This document shows, one piece after another, positions 7,104-12,752 of a stretch of 12,752 nt of DNA. Positions within the stretch are counted from its first letter, which is position 1, and every line of letters starts with the position of its first letter. The notes under the pieces are model-generated. The model was not told the origin of the DNA. It searched no databases and was given only the letters and a program-made list of their open reading frames with translations. A program made the translations under genes and the position numbers. Source of the DNA: Bacteroidales bacterium UBA6428 (lineage in GTDB: Bacteria; Bacteroidota; Bacteroidia; Bacteroidales; UBA932); NCBI GenBank assembly GCA_002437305.1, contig DJOW01000068.1:5336-18087 (forward strand), read 5' to 3'.

Positions 7104-8222
7104 ATGAAATTCAACGTATCAAGCACAGAACTTCTGAAGGGTCTCATGGACATTTCCAAGGCTATTCCGGCCAAGTCCGCCCTTCCGATCCTGGAAAATT
7201 TTCTTTTTGATCTGAAGGGCAACATCCTGACGGTCACGGCCTCCGACTCCGAACTCACACTACGGACGGAAATCGAGGTCGACTCGACTGAGGAAGAAGG
7301 CCAGCTGGCCGTTCCCGCCCGCCACATCATCGACCTCCTGAAGGAGCTTCCGGACCAACCTGTGGCGATCCTGACCGTCAATGACAGTTCGATCGAGTGC
7401 AAATGGACAAGCGGAAACTCAGTTCTTCCGTTCTTTCCGGCCGAGGATTATCCTGAGATAAAGGGAACAAGCGAGGATGCGGAGAAGATCGAATTCCCGT
7501 CGGACAGCCTGATCGAAGGGATAAACAGCACGATCTACGCTACAGCCGATGACGAGATCAGGCCTGCGATGAACGGAATATTTTTCGATTTCAGCCCGGA
7601 ATCCGCGACATTGGTGGCGTCCGACTCCCACAAGCTGATCTGCTACACGGCCAAGGAAGTGAAGGCGCGGGAGAAATGTTCATTCATCCTGCACAAAAAG
7701 CCAGCCGCCGTCCTTAGATCCATCCTTGACAAGGACAAGGAGACAGTGGAGATCTCATTTGACACAAGCACCGTTCTTTTCACTTACGGACAGACCACAA
7801 TGGTATGCAGGCTGATTGTCGGGAAGTACCCCAAGTACCGTGATGTCATACCTCAAAACAACTCCAGCGTCCTGAGAATCGACAGAGCTCTGTTTCTGAA
7901 CACGGTAAGACGTGTGGCCGTCTGCGCCAACAAAGCCTCCAACCACATAAAGCTGGATCTCAGGCCAGGCCAGGTGGAGATCACCGCGCAGGATCTCGGA
8001 TTTGCGATCGCCGCCTACGAGAAGATCCTCTGCGACTACAACGGAGACGAGCTCAGCATCGGGTTCAAATCCACGTTCCTCACGGAAATCCTCGCGAACA
8101 TGACCTGCGAGACAGTCGTGATGAAATTCGCGGACTATCGCAGAGCCGCGCTCATCATCCCGTCAGAAGATGACGAGGAGAGCGGAAAGATCTGCGCGAT
8201 CCTTATGCCAATCATGGTTTAA
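7104..8222 (+). CDS. dnaN: DNA polymerase III beta subunit (sliding clamp)
   Basis: This 372-aa protein forms the dimeric ring that tethers DNA polymerase III and other DNA enzymes to the template. The N-terminus MKFNVSSTELLKGLMDISKA and the segment PILENFLFDLKGNILTVTAS are characteristic of bacterial clamps. Three repeated clamp domains (about 1-120, 125-245 and 250-372) account for the whole length, and the protein ends in the family-typical CAILMPIMV, whose neighbourhood forms the peptide-binding pocket edge. The frame extends upstream to a TTG at 7041, but that overlaps the promoter element; the ATG at 7104 gives the normal start. It is divergent from the protease gene and followed after 18 bases by the proofreading-type exonuclease, so the two are almost certainly cotranscribed. 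Confidence 0.97.
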   Translation: MKFNVSSTELLKGLMDISKAIPAKSALPILENFLFDLKGNILTVTASDSELTLRTEIEVDSTEEEGQLAVPARHIIDLLKELPDQPVAILTVNDSSIECKWTSGNSVLPFFPAEDYPEIKGTSEDAEKIEFPSDSLIEGINSTIYATADDEIRPAMNGIFFDFSPESATLVASDSHKLICYTAKEVKAREKCSFILHKKPAAVLRSILDKDKETVEISFDTSTVLFTYGQTTMVCRLIVGKYPKYRDVIPQNNSSVLRIDRALFLNTVRRVAVCANKASNHIKLDLRPGQVEITAQDLGFAIAAYEKILCDYNGDELSIGFKSTFLTEILANMTCETVVMKFADYRRAALIIPSEDDEESGKICAILMPIMV

Positions 8223-8240
8223 TTCCTGAGAGTCAAGACT

Positions 8241-9248
8241 ATGGAACTTTCTCTTAAAAAACCTCTTCTTTTTTTCGACATAGAGAGCACAGGGCTGAAC
8301 ATTGTCAATGACTGCATAGTCGAGCTCAGCTTCGTCAAGGTGTTCCCGGACACTCATCACCTGGTGAAGACCTGGAGGGTTTGCCCGTGGGACTACAACC
8401 TGCGAAAGCAACACCCCATCAACCCCGAGGCCAGCCAGGTGAACGGGATAAAGGACGAGGATGTCGCCGGTGAAAAGAAATTCATCGAGATAGCGCCCGA
8501 GGTTGTGGAATGGCTCAAAGACAGCGATCTTGCCGGCTACAACTCCACCAAGTTCGACCTTCCGATGCTTTCGGAAGAGCTTGAGAGAGTGCGGTCGTAC
8601 TGCCTGCGCAGGCTTGCCGATCCGAACAACACTCCAGAGAACAAGGCCAAGGCCAAGGCGACACTTGAAGCCACGGACATCGACCTTCACGCCAAGCAGA
8701 TGATTGACGTGCAGACCATCTACCACTTCATGGAGCCAAGGAACCTAAAGGCCGCATACAGGTTCTACTGCGGAGGAAAGGATCTAGAGAACGCCCACTC
8801 CGCCGAGGCTGACACCATGGCCACATATGAGGTTCTCAAAGGGCAACTTGACATGTACCAGAAGCCAAGCAAGTACCACGAGCAGGTTCTCAAGAACGAT
8901 GTTGAGTTCCTCTCCTGTGTCGCCGGACGGCCACGTACCGTGGATTATGCCGGAAGATTGATTCTCGGAAAAAATGACGAGCCGACGATCAGTTTCGGCA
9001 AGCACAAGGGAAAGACGGCCAGGGAGGTTTACGAGACAGAACCGGCCTACTATGCCTGGATCGAGAACGGCGAGTTCACAATGGACACCAAACGTCAGTT
9101 CGCCCGTCTGAAGGAGCAGTTCGACAAGGAGAAGAAGAAAGCGGCCGAGGCGCGCGAGGCCGAACTCAGTAAACCGCTTGAGGGAGAAGCACTTACCAAC
9201 GCGGCAGAGATGCTTAGGAACAAATTCAACGGGGGAAGGATCTTCTAG
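8241..9248 (+). CDS. DnaQ-like 3'-5' exonuclease with ExoX-type C-terminal domain
   Basis: This 335-aa cytoplasmic DEDDh-family exonuclease probably removes nucleotides from 3' DNA ends, in proofreading or repair. The metal-binding residues are visible: Asp13 and Glu15 (FFDIESTGL), Asp106 (YNSTKFDLPML), and His186 with Asp191 (AHSAEADTMATYEVL). After the nuclease domain (about 7-203) comes QLDMY at 202-206, which fits the loose beta-clamp-binding pattern QLxL/MF/Y. A small second domain (about 236-280, SFGKHKGKTAREV and YYAWIENGEF) resembles the C-terminal domain of exonuclease X. A charged helical stretch (285-310) and a tail ending FNGGRIF follow. It lies 18 bases after dnaN and 29 bases before the next gene. 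Whether it is the replicative epsilon subunit or a separate repair nuclease cannot be decided here, because Bacteroidota PolC/DnaE proofreading arrangements vary. Confidence 0.92.
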   Translation: MELSLKKPLLFFDIESTGLNIVNDCIVELSFVKVFPDTHHLVKTWRVCPWDYNLRKQHPINPEASQVNGIKDEDVAGEKKFIEIAPEVVEWLKDSDLAGYNSTKFDLPMLSEELERVRSYCLRRLADPNNTPENKAKAKATLEATDIDLHAKQMIDVQTIYHFMEPRNLKAAYRFYCGGKDLENAHSAEADTMATYEVLKGQLDMYQKPSKYHEQVLKNDVEFLSCVAGRPRTVDYAGRLILGKNDEPTISFGKHKGKTAREVYETEPAYYAWIENGEFTMDTKRQFARLKEQFDKEKKKAAEAREAELSKPLEGEALTNAAEMLRNKFNGGRIF

Positions 9249-9277
9249 GGTTTCCACCATTTGCCGAATCTTGTTCC

Positions 9278-9841
9278 ATGAATATAATCGTAAAGACTTC
9301 ATCCTGCCACATCACCGCGCGCCCGGACACGACTTGGGAGAAAGACAATGAGGATTTCTACCCTCCTGAGTTTGTGGATGTGCTGACATATTCCCCGGTT
9401 CTTTTCGCCCGCGTCCTTAAACCAGGCCGCAGCGTCGGCAGGAAATTCGCGTCAAGGTACTACGACTCAGTCGGTTTCGGAATGCTCCTTTACCCGGAGA
9501 ACCTTCTGGACGGCACCCCGGAAGGTTATGCCCAGGCCATCTGCCTTGACCACACATCCTTCCTGCCCGCTCCGATGTTTCCGCCGCAAAGGCTGGAAGA
9601 AGATTGCCGGTTCCGCCTTTTCAGAAACGAGGTTGAGATCTTCTCATTCGATCGCCCGTCAAGGAATATGGTCGAGGTCGCTCTCGTCCAGGCCACCCGG
9701 CTGCTCTACATCCGCACCGGCGATCTGATCGCCATAGAGCTGGCCTCCCGCAAGCCGCTGACAACCCGCCAAGAGGCGACCTCTCGTCTCACCGGCACTT
9801 GCGGGCAGGACAAAGTTCTTGATTTTCAGATAATTTTCTAA
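9278..9841 (+). CDS. Degenerate FAH-like protein, probable pseudoenzyme
   Basis: This 187-aa protein has no signal peptide or membrane segment. Two parts resemble fumarylacetoacetate-hydrolase (FAH) family proteins of Bacteroidota as I remember them. Residues 38-69 (YSPVLFARV, then SRYYDSVGFGM) fit the family's YEAELVVRI...HRYYDxVxxGI stretch. Residues 115-150 (RLLYIRTGDLIAIE) fit the C-terminal ...FFTLKIGDLIYTG. In that alignment both metal-ligand glutamates of the ExE motif become Ser39 and Val41, the later metal-binding Asp segment is missing, and the protein is shorter than the usual 200+ aa. It is therefore unlikely to be a metal-dependent hydrolase. It starts 29 bases after the exonuclease and ends at the convergent terminator, so it is the last gene of the dnaN unit. 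The coding call is firm; the family link is from remembered alignment and moderate. Confidence 0.75.
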   Translation: MNIIVKTSSCHITARPDTTWEKDNEDFYPPEFVDVLTYSPVLFARVLKPGRSVGRKFASRYYDSVGFGMLLYPENLLDGTPEGYAQAICLDHTSFLPAPMFPPQRLEEDCRFRLFRNEVEIFSFDRPSRNMVEVALVQATRLLYIRTGDLIAIELASRKPLTTRQEATSRLTGTCGQDKVLDFQIIF

Positions 9842-9869
9842 TCAACGATTCGTAATGGCGCCTCACTGA

Positions 9870-9907
9870 ACTAGGGGTGGATAAGAATACTAGGGGTGGA
9901 TAAGAAT
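9870..9907. repeat. Perfect 19-bp tandem duplication
   Basis: The unit ACTAGGGGTGGATAAGAAT occurs twice with no gap (9870-9888 and 9889-9907), downstream of the rightward dnaN unit and before the large hairpin. It may be a minisatellite-type slippage product or a repeated protein-binding site. It overlaps no gene. Confidence 0.95.
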
Positions 9908-9963
9908 AAACGACAGAATTTAACCGGTTTTGCATTGCAATATCAAACCAAATAAAATACAAT

Positions 9964-10033
9964 GGCAGCCGAAAAAGCAAAAGTCAAATTTTGGTAACGT
10001 GCAAAATTTGGCTTTTGCCTTTTTTCGGCTGCC
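9964..10033. terminator. Long bidirectional intrinsic terminator
   Basis: A very long imperfect inverted repeat pairs 9964-9993 with 10002-10033 around an 8-nt loop (GTAACGTG). The arms agree except for one substitution and a short insertion. The right arm contains an uninterrupted six-T run (10020-10025) after a shorter inner hairpin, and the left arm has the matching A-run. It therefore fits termination of the rightward dnaN unit and of the leftward lyase gene, which converge here. Confidence 0.85.
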
Positions 10034-10045
10034 TATAGATGCTTT

Positions 10046-10068
10046 GTCGCTTCAACAAGCTCAGCGAC
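10046..10068. repeat. Short palindromic intergenic repeat candidate
   Basis: GTCGCT and AGCGAC flank an 11-nt centre (TCAACAAGCTC). The string closely resembles the CTTCGACAAGCTCAG type of dispersed intergenic sequence that I recall from many Bacteroidota genomes. Only one copy is in this window, so its repeat nature rests on that recollection. It lies between the terminator and the lyase stop codon. Confidence 0.4.
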
Positions 10069-10099
10069 TGGTCATTTCATAATGAAGTGCAGCCGCAAG

Positions 10100-11353
10100 T
10101 TATGCCATCAGACGATGGAAACCGGACGCGATGCGCTCAAGGCCTTGCCGGAGGCGGGCGCGAGGGCAGGCTATGTTGATGCGCATGAATCCGTCGAGGC
10201 CGTACATCACGCCGGAGTTGATCCAGACTTTCTCATTTAGCAACAGACTGTTCTCGATGTCGTCCGCGGACATGTTCAAGGCACTGACATCCACCCAGAC
10301 AAGGTATGTCCCCTCCAGTTTGCTGACAGGGAACTCGGGGAGATTTTCCTCAAAGAAAGAGAGCAAAGCGCGATAGTTGCCGTAAAGATATTCATTGAGC
10401 TCCCTGAGCCACGGCTCGCCTTCGTTGTAGGCAGCCTGAAGGGCCAGCACTCCAAAAGGATTGACATCGCAGAGCTCGTTGATGTTGATGACCCTGTCGA
10501 TGATTTTCTTCCAGTCCGGATTGTTCGTGATGATGTTGGAGATTCCCAGGCCGGCGATGTTGAAAGACTTGCTCGGAGAGTTCATCGTGACGGTGTTGTC
10601 CTGCGAGGCCTGAGAAAGTGAGGCCATCGGAGTGAAGTGGTAGCCAGGCATTTCCAGTTCGCAGTGGATCTCGTCGCTGATGACGGCCACTCCGTTCCTG
10701 CGGCAGATGTCGGCGACCCTTTCCAGATCCTCGCGGGGCCAGACACGCCCGCAAGGGTTGTGAGGGTTGCAGAAGAGAAGCACCTTGGCCATAGGATCCG
10801 CGGCCCGTCTCTCTAGATCCTCGAAATCAATGTACCAAGTGGCCTGATCCCCTTCCGTGTCATAGATCAGTTTGTTGACCGACAACTCGCACAGATTGTT
10901 CTTCGCTGTGGAGAAAAAACAATTGTACGCAGGACTCTGGATGATCATCTTAGGCAGTTCTCCGTGAGATCCACGGCCACGGTCGGGCTTCTCGACCACT
11001 TCGCCGCCAACAATCTCGTACTGCGTCAACGCCTTGACAACCACAGACATCGCCGGAACCACTCCGGGAATGTAGAGATACCAGTCTTTCTCGGTGTGCC
11101 ATCCCCTGCGGCGCTCCCACCAGTTGATGGACGCATCGTAGTAGGAGTCAGGCACGTGGGTGTAGCCGAAAATCGCCTGATCGACACGATTTTTAAGCAC
11201 TTCCACTATCTCCGGAGCCACCTTGAAGTCCATGTCCGCCACCCAGAGCGGAATCACATCCTCTGAAATCGGCCCGACCGGACTCTCGGCGTCCCACTTG
11301 ACGCTGTCAGTGCCGCGCCTCAAGGTCATTTCGTCAAAATTATATTTTCCCAT
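10100..11353 (-). CDS. MalY/PatB-type PLP-dependent C-S lyase (aminotransferase fold)
   Basis: This 417-aa cytoplasmic enzyme of the fold-type I PLP family matches MalY/PatB. The predicted reaction is beta-elimination of cystathionine to homocysteine, pyruvate and ammonia, or cleavage of related cysteine S-conjugates. The N-terminus carries PLWVADMDFKVAPEI (35-49), which is diagnostic of this subfamily. The cofactor site shows FCNPHNPCGRVW (194-205), Asp227 in SDEIHCELEM for the pyridine nitrogen, and the Schiff-base Lys262 in SPSKSFNIAGL. The C-terminal small domain ends MRINIACPRARLRQGLERI. It is a little longer than most relatives (about 390 aa) because of a charged insertion near 113-134. 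It is divergent from the lipoprotein gene across 64 bases; a one-mismatch -7-like element (TATCTTCG, bottom strand of 11384-11391) is a weak promoter candidate. Substrate specificity cannot be read from sequence. Confidence 0.93.
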   Translation of the reverse strand: MGKYNFDEMTLRRGTDSVKWDAESPVGPISEDVIPLWVADMDFKVAPEIVEVLKNRVDQAIFGYTHVPDSYYDASINWWERRRGWHTEKDWYLYIPGVVPAMSVVVKALTQYEIVGGEVVEKPDRGRGSHGELPKMIIQSPAYNCFFSTAKNNLCELSVNKLIYDTEGDQATWYIDFEDLERRAADPMAKVLLFCNPHNPCGRVWPREDLERVADICRRNGVAVISDEIHCELEMPGYHFTPMASLSQASQDNTVTMNSPSKSFNIAGLGISNIITNNPDWKKIIDRVININELCDVNPFGVLALQAAYNEGEPWLRELNEYLYGNYRALLSFFEENLPEFPVSKLEGTYLVWVDVSALNMSADDIENSLLLNEKVWINSGVMYGLDGFMRINIACPRARLRQGLERIASGFHRLMA

Positions 11354-11379
11354 AAGAAATCATAAAAAATTCAATTCGG

Positions 11380-11389
11380 TCTTCGAAGA
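11380..11389. promoter_or_regulatory. 10-bp palindrome, candidate operator
   Basis: TCTTCGAAGA is perfectly self-complementary. It sits in the 64-bp divergent gap, over the candidate -33 position of the lipoprotein promoter and overlapping the weak -7-like element of the lyase gene. That position suits a shared regulator, but a 10-bp palindrome can arise by chance. Confidence 0.3.
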
Positions 11390-11411
11390 TAACAAAAATC
11401 CGTTAATTTTG
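11382..11411 (+). promoter_or_regulatory. Candidate promoter of the binding-lipoprotein gene
   Basis: TAATTTTG (11404-11411) matches the Bacteroidota -7 consensus TAnnTTTG. It is preceded at 18 bases by TTCG (11382-11385), one base from the -33 TTTG. The expected start of transcription falls at about 11416-11419, essentially on the ATG at 11418. Confidence 0.5.
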
Positions 11412-11417
11412 CGAAAT

Positions 11418-12677
11418 ATGAAAATACTTGAATCCATCCTTGTCTCGGCCTCTCTTCTGGCCAGCGCGTGCTCATGCGCGCGGGACACGGGCACAGCACA
11501 GACACAGGATGCTGCCGAACCGCTGTTCATGAATGTGATCCCGGAAGCGGAAGGGGGATATTCACTGGTCTCGATCTCTCCGTTTGACGGAAGCCGGGAC
11601 ACAATTGCAATAGGCAGACCGCTGAGCAGATTGATAGTGATGAGCACTTCCCACATCGGATTTCTGGATGCCATCGGGGCGGACTCGTTGATTGTCGGGG
11701 TGTCAGGGGGTGAATATGTCTGCGACACATCGGTGACGGCCGGTCTGCGGGAAGGAACGGTGGCTGACATCGGTTACGAGGCGAGTCCCGACTACGAAAA
11801 GATTATGGCGTTGAGGCCCGACCTGCTCCTGACATATTCAGTCTCCCCCGTCAAATCACAGTTCCTGTCAAAGATTGAGTCGATGGGGATCAAGACGTTC
11901 ATCGTCAACGAGCATCTGGAGCGACACCCTCTCGCAAGGGCCGCCTACGTCCGTCTTTTCGGAGCCTTGGCCGGGAATATGGCCGCAGCGGACTCTGTGC
12001 TGGAAGCCGTCTCGGAGGACTACACCAATCTTCGCGATTCTGTCCAAGGCGGATTATGTGCCGGCAGAACAAAACAAGACCTCCATAACGACACACTTGA
12101 CACAAAAAGGAACCGTAAGTCTCGCCAAACCAGGCAGAACGGCAGCAATCATGAACCAAGTTCGGAGAATGCGGGATTGAAGATTCAAAATCCGCGAAAG
12201 ATCCTGGTCAACATCCCGTACAAGGACCAGTGGTTCGTTCCCGGTCAGGAAAGTTATCTCACGACCCTGTTCAAGGACGCCGGCGGCGAGATTCTCGGAG
12301 CCATGGCCGGCGGCTCGGTCTCCGGGAAGATCTCGGTTGAGACGGCATATTCATTGTCAAAGGACGCGGACCTTTGGATGAATGTCGGCTGGTGCCGGAC
12401 GTTGGATCAGCTGCTTTCAGTCAATCCTCTGTTCGAGGATTTCCTCAGGAACATCCAAGAGAACGCCGCCGCCAGAGGTTACTGTTCAGGCAAAGACAGC
12501 ACAGACGCAGTCTCTACCAGCGTTGTCTGGAACGACAACAAGCGCCTCAACTCCAAGGGTGGCAACGACTTATGGGAAAGCGGCGTGGTACGCCCCGACC
12601 TCCTGCTCCGTGACCTCATCGGGATATTCAGTGAAGATGATGCCCACACTCCTATTTATTATAAACCGATAAGATAG
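11418..12677 (+). CDS. ABC transporter substrate-binding lipoprotein (BtuF/FecB-like)
   Basis: This 419-aa protein is the probable periplasmic binding component of a cobalamin or iron-siderophore ABC importer. The N-terminal signal sequence (MKILESILVSASLLASAC) ends at Cys18, a lipobox-like site with Ala rather than Leu at -3, followed by another Cys at 20. Two lobes of the type III periplasmic-binding fold follow: RLIVMSTSHIGFLDAIGA (71-88), then MALRPDLLLTY (130-140), a long connecting helix near 172-209, and a second lobe from about 260 with LVNIPYKDQWFVPGQESYL and NDLWESGVVRPDLLLRDLI. A polar stretch near 211-259, and perhaps another near 345-372, look like insertions compared with relatives as I remember them. 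The frame is open upstream to 11223, but that would overlap the divergent lyase gene; the ATG at 11418 gives the signal peptide. Permease and ATPase genes would be expected beyond the right edge. No cobalamin riboswitch fits in the 64-bp upstream gap. Confidence 0.87.
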   Translation: MKILESILVSASLLASACSCARDTGTAQTQDAAEPLFMNVIPEAEGGYSLVSISPFDGSRDTIAIGRPLSRLIVMSTSHIGFLDAIGADSLIVGVSGGEYVCDTSVTAGLREGTVADIGYEASPDYEKIMALRPDLLLTYSVSPVKSQFLSKIESMGIKTFIVNEHLERHPLARAAYVRLFGALAGNMAAADSVLEAVSEDYTNLRDSVQGGLCAGRTKQDLHNDTLDTKRNRKSRQTRQNGSNHEPSSENAGLKIQNPRKILVNIPYKDQWFVPGQESYLTTLFKDAGGEILGAMAGGSVSGKISVETAYSLSKDADLWMNVGWCRTLDQLLSVNPLFEDFLRNIQENAAARGYCSGKDSTDAVSTSVVWNDNKRLNSKGGNDLWESGVVRPDLLLRDLIGIFSEDDAHTPIYYKPIR

Positions 12678-12684
12678 ATGACAC

Positions 12685-12752
12685 TCCGTGCGCCAGACGG
12701 TGGCTCCCGCTCACGAAAGGGCTGGGGCCTATAGTTCCGTGCGCCAGACAGT
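12685..12752. repeat. 17-bp direct repeats at the right edge
   Basis: TCCGTGCGCCAGACGGT (12685-12701) recurs as TCCGTGCGCCAGACAGT (12736-12752). The copies differ at one base and are 51 bases apart, start to start. The first begins 7 bases after the lipoprotein stop, and the second is cut off by the window end, so more copies may follow. A short ATG frame from 12678 ends after 18 codons at 12732-12734 and is not called as a gene. Confidence 0.8.

Noticed and set aside
9842..10099. CRISPR array or tRNA in the convergent intergenic region
   Set aside because: There are only two abutting 19-bp units with no spacers, and the hairpins have no cloverleaf form.
11223..11417. Longer start for the binding lipoprotein
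   Set aside because: It would overlap the divergent lyase gene by over 100 bases and mask the signal peptide.
11354..11417. Cobalamin riboswitch before the BtuF-like gene
   Set aside because: The gap is 64 bases, far too short for that riboswitch, and no B12-box-like segment is visible.
12678..12734. 18-codon ATG frame just after the lipoprotein stop
   Set aside because: It ends inside the repeat region and does not resemble the start of a permease.

Overview
The window looks like ordinary chromosome from a member of the Bacteroidales (phylum Bacteroidota). Three things point there: a short primary sigma factor (286 aa) without the long N-terminal region 1.1, start sites without Shine-Dalgarno sequences, and two upstream elements matching the Bacteroidota -7 consensus TAnnTTTG. 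I cannot place it below order level. Most genes are core housekeeping; I found no defence island, CRISPR array, rRNA, tRNA or intact mobile element.

Layout. Positions 1-560 hold no convincing gene: a possibly decayed reading frame with two hairpins, a 95-nt almost pure purine tract, and a rho-independent terminator that reads leftward. Positions 561-6938 are a leftward block. In transcription order it runs: periplasmic HtrA/DegQ-type protease, primary sigma factor, arginyl-tRNA synthetase, YgiQ-family radical SAM protein, and a small acidic conserved hypothetical. Sigma factor and argS share one base (TGATG). A perfect 14-bp hairpin lies just before the sigma-factor start. Positions 7036-9841 are a rightward block divergent from the protease: dnaN (beta clamp), a DnaQ-like 3'-5' exonuclease with a possible clamp-binding motif, and a 187-aa protein that looks like a fumarylacetoacetate-hydrolase (FAH) fold without its metal ligands.

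Positions 9842-10099 separate convergent genes and contain a 19-bp tandem duplication, a very long hairpin that probably terminates both strands, and a small dispersed-repeat-like palindrome. Then comes a leftward MalY/PatB-type C-S lyase and, divergent from it across 64 bp containing a 10-bp palindrome, a rightward substrate-binding lipoprotein of a cobalamin/siderophore ABC importer. The last 75 bases carry two near-identical 17-bp repeats cut by the window edge.

How the genes may fit together: the rightward block is a replication/proofreading unit, the leftward block joins envelope proteostasis with transcription and translation, and the right end joins cystathionine cleavage to a probable corrinoid or iron importer, which could meet in methionine synthesis. 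The least conventional items are the degenerate FAH-like protein in the dnaN unit, the clamp-binding motif in the exonuclease, the hairpin at the sigma-factor start, and lineage-specific insertions in the lyase and lipoprotein. I saw no clearly new multi-gene system.
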